Below are positions 45,305 through 56,960 of a stretch of 64,000 nt of DNA, in pieces. The notes under the pieces are model-generated. The model searched no databases. It worked only from the letters and a program-made list of their open reading frames with translations, and was not told where the DNA came from. Made by a program: the position numbers and the translations under genes. The stretch is from Hymenopellis radicata. Its lineage: Eukaryota > Basidiomycota > Agaricomycetes > Agaricales > Physalacriaceae. How positions within the stretch are numbered: position 1 is the first letter of the stretch; each line of letters starts with the position of its first letter. The stretch spans positions 1-64,000 of the forward strand of contig JADNRX010000188.1 in NCBI GenBank assembly GCA_015501595.1, read 5' to 3'.

Positions 45305-46863
45305 ATCGTTGAAGCTTAAATCCGATGCTGTACCACCACCTCCACGCTTTAAGCGTGGCTATGTATTTACTACGAATGTACCATCACAATCAAAAGCTCC
45401 TCCGAGCATTTCTTCCACTTTTACTGCTCCTCCACTTCCTTTACCTCCTGAACATATTCGCAACGATCCTACCATTCAGCAGTCTCTTGCTGCCGTTGCC
45501 AACTATATCGAGGTCAGCACACCAATCAATGTTGACCGCTTTGAGCGACTTCTGGCCAATCATCCCAATCAACCCTTTGTGAAGTCTATTACTCGTTCGC
45601 TTCGTGAAGGGTTTTGGTCATTGCATGACGGTGAGTGGGAAGCGCACCTCAAAGAGCAGATCAAAGACAATTACTCTACTGAGGAGCGCGATCTCACTGA
45701 GCTGCGCAAACACCGTGATCAAGAAGTCGCTGCGGGTCGCTGGTCACCTGCGCTTCCAGAGGGCTTTAAGCTCCTTCCTGGTATGCGCCTGTCACCCATG
45801 TTCGTGGTGTGGCAGAAAGGTAAATCACGTGTCGTCATGGACCATACTGGCAATGGTCTTAATGAGGGCATTGCGAGAGAGGATGCAAAAGTGAAGTACG
45901 ACGACATGCACTCCTTTGGGCAGGTACTGCATGACGTCCTTCAAACTCACCCTTACGAGGAAATCCTGCTCTTCAAGAGTGACATCTCGAAGGCATTCCT
46001 CAATCTCCCTGTTCATCCCATCTGGCAACTGCAGCAGGTTGTCATCGTTGACGGTCACTATTATATTGTGCGCCGTCTCATCTTTGGAAGTCGTGCATCT
46101 CCATACTGCTGGTGCTCGTTCTCCGGTCTGGTTAACTGGATCGCTTGGGAACTTGACGTACTCGGCTTGCACGACTACATGGACGACTACTATGGCTGGG
46201 ACACCAGTCGCAATCTAGTACTCTTTCATGGACAGCGACGTCCACATCGTCAAGTCCAGCTTCTTCTCTTGTGGGACTCTCTTGGCATTCCCTATGAGGA
46301 CAAGAAGCAAGAGCACAGTCGTCAGCTCAAGATTATTGGTTTCTGGCTTGATGCCATCTACGGCTCCATTTCCCTCACTCCAGACTCCATCAGACGATAC
46401 AGAGGCCGATATGGTCTGTTGGACAGATGCTAGCAATCTGGGCCTTTCCTTTGTATACGCTGGAAATGGCTTTTGCTATCGACTCCGAACTACAACCGGA
46501 GTTGATACCTTCTTCAGAGAGCTGTTAGCTATCTTATGTGCTGTCCATCATGCCGCCTCTCGTCCCTATCCACCTCGTACGCTGTTGATTCATTCCGACA
46601 GCCTCGACTCCGTCTCAGTGTTCGACACTCTGGCTGCTTCTCAGTCAAGTCACAATGCTATCCTCCTTGCTATTGCAGACATTGTCATGCGTACAGGCAT
46701 TGACGTACGTGTGAGGCACATCCGCGGGGTTGACAATGTGATGGCAGACATGTTGTCCCGCTTGCTGTTCTCTGACTTCCAGAAACAGTTTCCCTCCTAC
46801 CGCATCCGCATTATGGAGCCACCTCGAGAGCTCCTGCCGGTGCGATGGAGAGATTGCTTTTAG
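45291..46863 (+). pseudogene. RT/RNase H (ORF2) of Ngaro copy C, frameshifted
   Basis: ATG at 45291. RT runs to the YMDD box near 46175 and on to the shared 269-bp deletion near 46394, where the frame is lost and stops at 46433. RNase H resumes in the second frame and ends at 46863 with RWRDCF. Confidence 0.85.
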
Positions 46864-47849
46864 AGGCATTGGGTGAGGGGAGACGCACTCGTCCCCCTCG
46901 CCCATCCATGGACTTGCAGAAACTAGACGAACTTGTCTTATACTTGCAGGCCCATGCTATTGAGACTTCTACACGTCTTAATTACTCTACTGGTGCCAGA
47001 GATTACGCATACTTTTGTAAAACACATAACCTGTCTTTGGATCCTACTCCGGAGACCTTATCTCGTTACATTGCGTACACATCACAATTCATTGCTTCTG
47101 CTCCAAAATACTTGTCTGGCGCGAAACATTTCCTCAAAGAGTTCTATCCTCACTTTGCTGACGCTCGTGCATCTGCACTCGTCCAAGCTACTATCCGAGG
47201 TGCTAAGAAGGTGAGAGCGGATCCTATACATAGGAAACCTCCACTTCGCATCCATCACCTTCAACTCTTTGTCAATATCGCAAATCAGACTCAGAAGTAC
47301 GATGATCTTCTTTTTGCCACCATCATGTCATGTGCCTTCTATGCTGTTCACCGAATGGGAGAACTGGTGCAGCCTAATCAGAAGAAACTTCGTGATTGGA
47401 AGAAGATCATCAAGCGATCCAGTCTCAAATTTGAACCTGGATACGCTGGCTATCGCTTGCCTTATCATAAAAGCGATCCATTCTATCAGGGCACTGATAT
47501 ACTGTTTACTACTCAGAAAGAGGCTGATCCAATTGCTCTTCTGAAACGGTATGTCTTGCGCAGAGATAAGCTGCATGGTGCTCGAGCGGCACTCTTCATA
47601 CGTGACAACGGCGTGGTACCAACTCGATCCTGGTTTGAATCCAAATTCTTTGCGCTGGTGAGTAAAGAGTTTGGTGGTCATTCAGTCCGTTCTGGAGGCA
47701 TAACACACTACGCATCTCTGGGACTGGCTGAATCTATTCTTCAAGCCTTAGGTCGTTGGTCATCATCTGCTTGGAAGATCTATATACGCGACCATCCAGC
47801 AGTGCGTGCCGCTCAGCAGTTAGCAGCTCAAAAGAAATCCTCCTATTAA
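46845..47849 (+). CDS. Tyrosine recombinase of Ngaro copy C
   Basis: 334 residues, intact catalytic set, differing from A and B at one residue (DYAYFCK against DYAHFCK) and at several silent sites early in the gene. Confidence 0.88.
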   Translation: MERLLLEALGEGRRTRPPRPSMDLQKLDELVLYLQAHAIETSTRLNYSTGARDYAYFCKTHNLSLDPTPETLSRYIAYTSQFIASAPKYLSGAKHFLKEFYPHFADARASALVQATIRGAKKVRADPIHRKPPLRIHHLQLFVNIANQTQKYDDLLFATIMSCAFYAVHRMGELVQPNQKKLRDWKKIIKRSSLKFEPGYAGYRLPYHKSDPFYQGTDILFTTQKEADPIALLKRYVLRRDKLHGARAALFIRDNGVVPTRSWFESKFFALVSKEFGGHSVRSGGITHYASLGLAESILQALGRWSSSAWKIYIRDHPAVRAAQQLAAQKKSSY

Positions 47850-48946
47850 AACCTTCCTCATCTTGCGTTTCGTAAACATCTTTCTTCACCTCCATCCACC
47901 CCTCCACTACACACATGCATAGCACAGTAGGCACTTTACGATACGCTTAATTGATGAGGCCCTTGGGGTCCGATTTGGCCTAACTCCGTGTGATCTGAAA
48001 GCATAGGTCGATGTAAATGCGGATTCCAAGGGTAGGGAGCATTTTCAGAGGCCTCTGCATGCCCCACACCTCTCCATACCCCTATACCTAACTCCCTTCC
48101 ACTCAGTTGGCTTAACCGAGTCAAACCGAGTCAAATCATCATTTAGTCAAAAATCTGCATTGTTTGACTAAATGCTGACTCTCTGCTACTACTACTGCAG
48201 CTACTCCATCCTCTGAGCTCTTCCTAGACTTGTCTAGCCTGTGTCTGGTGTTGTAGTAACAACAGAGGCCACTCACAGGGCGCCCTAGAAGGTTTAGGCA
48301 AAAGTTCCCACGCTCTGCCTTCTGCCTCTTACCATCACCTTCTCCCAGAGGCAAGCAGTTCGTGATCCCTCCAGTCCTCCTGCTCAGGACTGATGCCATA
48401 CCCCTCTAGAGCACTGTCTGAAGCCGCCTAGCCAGCCCCAAAACCAGTCCAGACAGGCCCAAAGTGTCCAATTTGTGGGAAATTCACACTTTTGCTCTCC
48501 CAGGCAAGCAGCACTTGCTCTACCCAGTCCTCTTGCTCAGGACTGATGCATTGGCATCCTAGAAGTCTATTGGAACCATTTGCCACAGCCCCAGAGCCCT
48601 ACAGCTCTTCCTGCTCCCTCTGCTTCCAGTATGTGCCAATGTCTCATATCCAGCTCTTCAGAGCTGATGCCTTTTGTGCCCAGATACCCATTCCTTTTCA
48701 AGGACTCCTTATCAAGGACACTTCTGTGGGCTATCTGGTCACAGGTGCGCTCTCTGCACTGTCTCACTCCCCTCCAGCTAATCTGTGTTATCTGGTCACA
48801 GTTAGCTCCGCTTTTTTGCGTCCCCTCCCACCTCTCCCACTGTAATTACAGTAACTACATTTCATGTATTATCTACCATGTACTGTAAGGCACTTTACGA
48901 TACGCTTAATTGATGAGGCCCTTGGGGTCCGATTTGGCCTAACTCC

Positions 48947-49218
48947 ATATTCATGACCAAATTTTAGGTCCTACGACACCTAGGATATGCCGCGCTGCAC
49001 GAAAAAAATACCCCACACTGCCCGTATACTCACCCATAGTGTTTTGACAGACCGATTAACAAGAATCATTTTTGTTCGTGCTTTATGAGCACACCCGTGC
49101 TAAATAGCACGGGAAGCATTTCATAAGGCACGAGAATCCACTCACGCCTCCTGATGGTGAGACGTAGAACAACGTCTCATCAACGCAAGACAATGAGGGA
49201 TTATGCTGGGGGTGGGGG
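48947..49218. repeat. Flank duplicated in inverse at 23117-23381
   Basis: Reverse complement of the copy A flank, including the TTAGCACGGG hairpin. Similarity stops at GCTGGGGGTGGGG, where the next small element begins. Confidence 0.85.
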
Positions 49219-49561
49219 TTGCCGAACAGGCAACTGCTGAGCAACTTTTGGTTGACACGCGGTGCATTTATCTTTACCTCGCTCCGTGAAAGACCATGTT
49301 TATCTATTTAATACTTTGTCCTCATGTAGTTACTTCGTCCTCGTGTAGTTAGTTCAGACTTATGCAGTCACTAAGTAACCCATCACACAGCCACCGCCGG
49401 AATCAGAAGTCGGCTGCAAGCCAATCGCCAGTCACACGATGAGTAAATAGTATTATGATATTAATGAAATAAGTGCACATTATTAAATATTCAACAATTA
49501 TCCTTTACCGCGTGTCAGCAGAGTTTCTCTGCAGTTGCTCTGGCAGTTGCCTGTTCGGCAA
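49219..49561. mobile_element. Small inverted-repeat element, TIR TTGCCGAACAGGCAACTG
   Basis: About 343 bp between TTGCCGAACAGGCAACTG and CAGTTGCCTGTTCGGCAA. The interior is AT-rich with no ORF. No TSD is seen: the left side is a duplication border and the right side runs within 35 bp into truncated Ngaro copy D, so it marks a rearrangement point. Confidence 0.65.
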
Positions 49562-49594
49562 CTTAATCGAGTTGCCGCCAGTTTGCCACCTGTG

Positions 49595-51123
49595 TGATGG
49601 ACAGCACATAAGATAGCTAACAGCTCTCTGAAGAAGGTATCAACTCCGGTTGTAGTTCGGAGTCGATAGCAAAAGCCATTTCCAGCATATACAAAGGAAA
49701 GGCCCAGATTGCTAGCATCTGTCCAACAGACTATATCGGCCTCTGTATCGTCCCAAGCCTGCGCATTGACGAAGCGCACTCCGATACAGTGTCGCAATGC
49801 ATTGACAAACCAAGTGAGGTCAGATCTAACCTCAAGGTTCAATGGAATGCCTTTGTACTGCAGGGTTTTACCGCTCATCTTGCGGTAGAGCTCTGTAAGT
49901 GCTGGCCGTGCCCAAGGCAACACATTCAAAGCCCAGTTGAGATAACCACCCAAGGATAGCCATTCCTTGAGAGGAGGTTTGAGATCAGACAAGAACGACT
50001 CGATTCTAGTGATCATGTCTGTGATGGAGTCTGGAGTGAGGGAAATGGAGCCGTAGATGGCATCAAGCCAGAAACCAATAATCTTGAGCTGACGACTGTG
50101 CTCTTGCTTCTTGTCCTCATAGGGAATGCCAAGAGAGTCCCACAAGAGAAGAAGCTGGACTTGACGATGTGGACGTCGCTGTCCATGAAAGAGTACTAGA
50201 TTGCAACTGGTGTCCCAGCCATAGTAGTCGTCCATGTAGTCGTGCAAGCCGAGTACGTCAAGTTCCCAAGCGATCCAGTTAACCAGACCGGAGAACGAGC
50301 ACCAGCAGTATGGAGATGCACGACTTCCAAAGATGAGACGGCGCACAATATAATAGTGACCGTCAACGATGACAACCTGCTGCAGTTGCCAGATGGGATG
50401 AACAGGGAGATTGAGGAATGCCTTCGAGATGTCACTCTTGAAGAGCAGGATTTCCTCGTAAGGGTGAGTTTGAAGGACGTCATGCAGTACCTGCCCAAAG
50501 GAGTGCATGTCGTCGTACTTCACTTTTGCATCCTCTCTCGCAATGCCCTCATTAAGACCATTGCCAGTATGGTCCATGACGACACGTGATTTACCTTTCT
50601 GCCACACCACGAACATGGGTGACAGGCGCATACCAGGAAGGAGCTTAAAGCCCTCTGGAAGCGCAGGTGACCAGCGACCCGCAGCGACTTCTTGATCACG
50701 GTGTTTGCGCAGCTCAGTGAGATCGCGCTCCTCAGTAGAGTAATTGTCTTTGATCTGCTCTTTGAGGTGCGCTTCCCACTCACCGTCATGCAATGGCCAA
50801 AACCCTTCACGAAGCGAACGAGTAATAGACTTCACAAAGGGTTGATTGGGATGTTTGGCCAGAAGTCGCTCAAAGCGGTCAACATTGATTGGTGTGCTGA
50901 CCTCGATATAGTTGGCAACAGCAGCAAGAGACTGCTGAATGGTAGGATCGTTGCGAATATGTTCAGGAGGTAAAGGAAGTGGAGGAGCAGTATAAGTGGA
51001 AGAAATGCTCGGAGGAGCTTTTGATTGTGATGGTACATTCGTAGTAAATACATAGCCACGCTTAAAGCGTGGAGGTGGTGGTACAGCATCGGATTTACGC
51101 TTCAACGATTTAGGCTTCGACAT
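49595..51123 (-). pseudogene. RT/RNase H (ORF2) of Ngaro copy D, frame intact but 3' truncated
   Basis: From ATG at 51123 the frame is open through RT (YMDD near 50245), the connection segment missing from A-C (GGYLNWALNVLPWARPAL, KMSGKTLQYKGIPLNLEVRS), and the start of RNase H (CWTDASN, FRELLAILCAVHH). At 49595 coding is replaced by foreign sequence that adds ~30 residues. It lacks the last two RNase H catalytic residues. This shows the ancestral RT layout. Confidence 0.85.
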
Positions 51124-52496
51124 TGCCGCCTGAACTCGGTCCTGCACGACTGACAGCTCGCTTGGCTTCGAGGAGGACGAGGCAGGCTGGGTGGCTTTTG
51201 GCGGTGTGCTTTCCTCCGCACTCACTGCAAGTACCGTGTACACGGCTACCCGGGCACGGAGATGGGCATTTGCCCAGATTCCAATTCTGGCAGATGACGC
51301 GACGACGTGTCGCAGGCTGCGAGCTGCTAGAATCAGAAGACCGCTTGCGTGGATTAGCGCCTCAGAGGTGCGTAACATCTCTGTAAGAAGCGGTAACTGG
51401 AGCGCATTGCGGTCATTGAGATTGAAAGGAGAGTTAGCATAGCGAGTGCGAGTCTCCTTATCACAGCGAATAGGGAACGCTGGATTCGAGGGCGTGGCGC
51501 GGAATAGTTCCACAATGAGTACGCGATAGCCCTGGAGTTCGTCCTTGCGGTGAGGGTAGATAAGCCCAACACCGGTGGCATACGCATCAAAGACGCGTGT
51601 CCACTCGGACTCTTGAGTGAGAGCTCGGCGCGCAGAGACGTGGTCCTTGCGGATGAGCACAAAGCCCCCAGCAAAGTCCTTCGTGTCCTCTTGCTGATTC
51701 GTGCCAGAGTGGATCGAGGCATAGAGTTTCTCAAAATCCACGTACTGGTCCAGCACGATTGAGCGCCAGAGAGAGCGTGCAAACGGGTCGTGGAGTGACT
51801 GCGTCTGACACACATTGATGATAGCGTCGACATCCTTATCATTGGTAAAGAGCCGACGGAGACGCTGAGTCTCTTGGAGGTGTGGAGAGAGGTTGGTTGG
51901 TGAGGCCAACTGCGCGAGATGCGGAGCGGAGGAGAGGACTGAGGCAGAGATGCCTGACGGAGTAGGCTCCGCTCCAAGTAACTTGGAGAGCAGCGCAGCT
52001 GAGGTCGGTCCAGCGACGGGACCAGGCTCGGGCGCACGCTTTCCAGCAGCTGCATCGAGACGCGCACCAAGTGCGGCCCATGCAGCCTCCTCAACAGCGC
52101 GCTTAAGCGCAGCTTGTTGCTCAGCTTGCTGCGCTGCGAGGTCTGGATCGGGAGGAGCCGATCCGTCGTGGTGCTCCTCTCGAGCGGCAATGATCTGAAC
52201 GACTTGTTCGACATAGTCGTCCAGTTCTCCAGCTGAGGCACCAGTCTCCCGAGCGAGTCGCAGGAACTCGTTGTAGGACGGTATGGTACCATCAGCAAAG
52301 TCTGCGACGAGCTGCTCCAGTTGCTCTGCACGTTGACGAACCTCTTCGCGGTGATCCGCATCGGATTCGTCTGCAACAGAGTGCGTAGCGGTACGTGGTG
52401 GAGAGGGAGAGGAGCGACGTAGGAGCGTGTCGCAGAGCGGGAGCGAGAGGGAGAAGGGGTTTCATCGATAACATTGAGATCATCGTCCGAGGACAT
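51110..52496 (-). pseudogene. Gag of Ngaro copy D with two one-base deletions
   Basis: Starts MSSDDDLNVIDETPS at 52496 as in copy C. One lost base near 52409 and another near 51358 shift the frame; the second fuses the Gag C-terminus into the ORF2 frame. Cys/His cluster codons are otherwise present. Confidence 0.8.
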
Positions 52497-53997
52497 AGTC
52501 CGCTTCCTGATTCAGGAACGTTCTCAGCAGAATGTGCAACCTAAGGCTGTCTGCGCAGGCTTCTCGCCCTCTTGCTGCCTTTTGGCTAGTCTACTCCTCA
52601 GAACGCAAATGCTCTCGCAGAGAGAACACCCAGGTAATGAGCGAATAGAGAGCGCCTGAACAAGATGTACGACCGATCCTTAACCAAGCCTATCGAACAC
52701 TCAACGAGCGAACGTGTTACGGCGCACTCGGAGAGCGAACTCGTCTCACAATCAGCGCCCTGATTTACACTCCTTGTGAGGGAGTCAGGCACACGCTGTA
52801 CGACCAGGTGTTGAACTCGGTCGCAAGCACAGGTTGAGCTGTACCACTGATTGACGATGACAAGGAAGTACAAGGAGGACACCGAGCCCAGGGAGGTATA
52901 GCACGCTGAACGGAGTGTTGAGCTCGAAGAAGCGGTGGTGAGCCGCTTGAGAGAGGGATGTGGGGTGAAACTGCAAAGAAAAGACGCAAAAAAGCGGAGC
53001 TAACTGTGACCAGATAACACAGATTAGCTGGAGGGGAGTGAGACAGTGCAGAGAGCGCACCTGTGACCAGATAGCCCACAGAAGTGTCCTTGATAAGGAG
53101 TCCTTGAAAAGGAATGGGTATCTGGGCACAAAAGGCATCAGCTCTGAAGAGCTGGATATGAGACATTGGCACATACTGGAAGCAGAGGGAGCAGGAAGAG
53201 CTGTAGGGCTCTGGGGCTGTGGCAAATGGTTCCAATAGACTTCTAGGGTGCCAATGCATCAGTCCTGAGCAAGAGGACTGGGTAGAGCAAGTGCTGCTTG
53301 CCTGGGAGAGCAAAAGTGCGAATTTCCCACAAATTGGACACTTTGGGCCTGTCTGGACTGGTTTTGGGGCTGGCTAGGCGGCTTCAGACAGTGCTCTAGA
53401 GGGGTATGGCATCAGTCCTGAGCAGGAGGACTGGAGGGATCACGAACTGCTTGCCTCTGGGAGAAGGTGATGGTAAGAGGCAGAAGGCAGAGCGTGGGAA
53501 CTTTTGCCTAAACCTTCTAGGGCGCCCTGTGAGTGGCCTCTGTTGTTACTACAACACCAGACACAGGCTAGACAAGTCTAGGAAGAGCTCAGAGGATGGA
53601 GTAGCTGCAGTAGTAGTAGCAGAGAGTCAGCATTTAGTCAAACAATGCAGATTTTTGACTAAATGATGATTTGACTCGGTTTGACTCGGTTAAGCTAACT
53701 GAGTGGACTCCCTGAAGCAGGGAGTTAGGTATAGGGGTATGGAGAGGTGTGGGGCGTGCAGAGGCCTCTGAAAACGCTCCCTACCCTTGGAATCCGCATT
53801 TACATCGACCTCGGTCCTCTAAACACTTCGGACCTCTCTACGGAAACTCGAATGCCGCTCGGGTTACTGGACGGAAGTCCCTCGCGTAGACCCTCCTCTG
53901 AACGAGGATCTACAAAAGGTGGACACATTGGGAAACTTCCCTTTGTAATCCAGCCAAGCTACATTCAAACGAGTTTCCCTATCAAATCCAAAAATTC

Positions 53998-55902
53998 TTG
54001 CAGACAGTGGACATCGAGGACCGTGGATATAACCGAATCAACCCCAAGGAGGGACGGTTTTTACTCAGTCGGGATCTACGAGAGCCCGTTATTCTGCCGG
54101 CGGATGAACCGCAGACTTTCCTTTCGAGAGCAGCGCGTCTCATAGATGAAAGAACGGAGAAGCGGTGCTACGTGGTTGATCCGGAAGAGACGCTGCTGAA
54201 CATACTGGCGTACGAAGGAACAAACGATTTCGCTTTGTTCCATGCCACATGGGTAGCTCTTTGCAAACGGTTCGCTCTTGGACATTTGTACTTCTCAAAA
54301 TATGTACAACAATTCAAACTTTCCTATAACCCACCTTCGCCTGCCTCTACCATTTCGGATCTATATGCTCCCTTCATACAAGCCACGTCCCCCGCCTCCA
54401 AAGTGCAAGCTTTGTACGCAAATGTTCCACACCACCGGGAACAATTGACGTCTCCAGGGCCTAAGGCTCTCCCATCAGGATGGTGGTCGTCTATAGCTCC
54501 TCCACCTTTGAAGTTCATCTCAGATTTTAAGCTAGATCCTTTCGCTCATCTGAACACTCCTCGCGAATTTAAACCAGCCATTGCGAGACCAAGCGTGCCG
54601 ATCATCCCCGTGTCAACATCTAATCCGAGTATTCCTTCTAGCTCGTTCTCTAACGTCCATTCTGACGAGTCAGAAACGACCACGATGACCAGTAAAGGAG
54701 TAAGATTTTCAAGTGACGAACTGCAAGGTAAAGGGAAGAATCGGCAAGATCCTGACTCCCCAACTCCCTTAGCGTCGCCTCTCTTATCGACCTTTTCCTC
54801 CATGCATGATCCTATGGTAACGGAAACGCCTAGTGCGACTCGACCTCCTCCGTATCCTACCTCCCAATCTTCTTTATCGGCTACGACTAGCCTGAAGCCC
54901 GGTCTGTCGCTGTTTGGGACCACTCCTGGGCCTACAGCTACCTCGACTCCTGCTCCAGCTTGGTCAGCCTTCGCTGGATTTTCAAGTAAACCTCGAGTCG
55001 AGAAAGGAGATCCAGGTCCAGCTGGAGGAAAGGGCGAAAGAGGCGAGAGAGGCGAACGCGGGCCAAAAGGAGAATCGGGGAAGAAAGGAACCAAAGGAGA
55101 GAAAGGCGAGAAAGGTGATAAAGGCGAGCGAGGCATGCAAGGACTTATGGGTCCAGCAGGCGCCGAAGGTCCCTCTGGACCTAGAGGGCCATCAGGTTCA
55201 GGAGGAGGAGGCGGAGATGGCAACGATGAAGAAGGCGCCAAGGCATGGTCGTCGGAGCCATACATCAAGAACGAGCTCAAAGTCGAAGATCTTCCAAAAT
55301 GGAACGGCGAGCACGACTCCGCCATGCAATACTTCTGGAAAATTTCACATCTCGCGTCGTTAGGGGAGAAGATCAGAACGACCTTAGAACGATGGATGTG
55401 GAAAACTTTAGAACAAGATTGCAAAGTATATCAATGGTATACGCTGTTATCGAACGCGGACAGAGAGACGATGAGAGAGGATTATAGAGAGTTTGTTGAG
55501 GTGATCAAGCAAGACTGGTTAGGTTCGGAATGGGTCATGGAGATGCAAAGGATAATGGAAGTACAATCCTTCTGGCAGAAAGGATATGAAACGGAATCCC
55601 CTGCCGAATTTATTGGTCGCAGGACTGTCTTCATACGTCTCCTATCCAAGGTTGAAGTCGACTCACGAGAGGAAATAGAGTTGATCATGCTGAAAGCTCC
55701 TACCGCATGGAAACCAATCTTACACTTGGAAACCATTGAGTCGACTAGGAGTCTATTGGCGAGAGTAGTCGAACACCGCAGGACGCTCATTTACGTGGCA
55801 AACAGGGAAAGAGGTCCTGCAATTTCGGCGAGTTCCTTAGCTCCGATATTACAATCTTTAGGCATCTCAATGAATCCTCGATTTCGGTATTCTCGTCCCG
55901 AC
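53998..55902 (+). pseudogene. Ty3-type Gag with collagen-like tract
   Basis: An open frame of 635 codons (no ATG at its start; the preceding ~190 bp continue Gag in another frame). Residues ~1-150 are a conserved N-terminal block, ~180-330 Ser/Pro/Thr-rich, ~337-401 an uninterrupted series of about 21 Gly-X-Y triplets (GDPGPAGGKGERGERGERG ...), then a Gly run and the capsid-like domain (DLPKWNGEHDSAMQYFW). Collagen-like repeats are rare in Gag; they could make trimers or serve as a flexible charged linker. Element F1e is inserted at its end. Confidence 0.75.
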
Positions 55903-56952
55903 TAGAGACCTCAACGAGTCAGCGGATCACGCGGGTTTACCCATACTCGATCCGCTCGGGCATCTCGGAGATCCGATCCGTTTGATCCGTAGACCCGTGG
56001 CGGGTCGGATCAGTAATGGATCACGGATCGGGCTCTGGAGGCACGAGTACTCGTTGCGAGTACTCGTGTTGACTTGTCAATATTTACATATATATTTAAT
56101 GCTAATTTACAAATTTTTTCAAAGTTAAACAGGGCCTTGAGTCACCCAAACGAGCCGTACACGTGAATTTCCTAGGAATTCTCACGATTCGGCGATTGCC
56201 GAGAGGCCGCGTAAGCCTCTGATCGATAACTCGATCTCTCTCATCTTTCTCTCCCACCACCACGATCACCACCCAGCGAGCGACGATTGTCGCCGCTGCC
56301 ACTCTGACGACTGTCAGGTGGCCTCTGGGGTGAGGATTGTGCCCCGGCTGAGTGCTGGGCTTGCTGCTGTTTCTATGACAGCAGCAACGGACGACTTCAC
56401 GGCGCCGACTCTGGACGAGCACGACCACGACTCCCGGACAACCACGACTCCCGGACAACGACAACGACGGGGATGGAGTGAAGACGTGGATGGAGTGATG
56501 ATGGATGGTGGGAGGATGACGCGTTGACACGGTGAGTGGTGCGCTGATGGAGCCGACAACGACGACTCACACCACCACCATCACCCACACCACCACTACC
56601 TACACCACTACTACTACCACCACCATCACCATCTACCATCACTCTTGCCTCCACACCACCACCATAACCTCCTCCTCTGCTATCACCACCCTCAGTCTGC
56701 ATCATGCACGACTGAGTGTCCCCGTGCCATTGCCCGGGGATACTCGTCGGGCATGAATAGATTTGGGTGCGTGGAATACTCGAGTAAACTCAAGTACTCG
56801 ACCCGCTCAGCGATCTCGGCGATCCGATCCGTCTGATCCGTCGATTCGTGGCGGGTCGGATCACATAAGGATCACGGATCGGCACTTTCGGCCACGGGTA
56901 CTCGCATGATGGATCGCGCATCTGATCCGGATTTGAGTCGTTGAGGTCTCTA
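55903..56952. mobile_element. Non-autonomous hAT element F1e
   Basis: 1050 bp, F1 terminal repeats, 8-bp TSD GTCCCGAC at 55895-55902 and 56953-56960. Reverse internal order: GCGTAAGCC 56209, dual palindrome 56281-56316, palindrome P 56719-56740. Inserted in the Ty3 gag, so it is younger than that element. Confidence 0.93.
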
Positions 56953-56960
56953 GTCCCGAC

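Larger units (their letters stand above)
42661..48946 (+). mobile_element. Ngaro-like YR retrotransposon, copy C
   Basis: Plus strand: A1 42661-43428 (missing ~50 bp near its end), gag, ORF2, YR, B1 47929-48007, A2 48008-48822, B2 to 48946. B2 lacks the final ~20 bp, at the same base as copy A, and is followed by the same flank. Confidence 0.9.
49595..53808 (-). mobile_element. Ngaro-like copy D, lacking YR
   Basis: Minus strand: A1 52983-53808, leader, gag, ORF2 cut inside RNase H at 49595. YR and the B1-A2-B2 end are missing. It is the only copy retaining the 269 bp (49753-50021) deleted from A, B and C. Confidence 0.88.

Noticed and set aside
53998..55902. Host collagen-like gene
   Set aside because: The same frame continues into a capsid-like Gag domain and is followed by pol.
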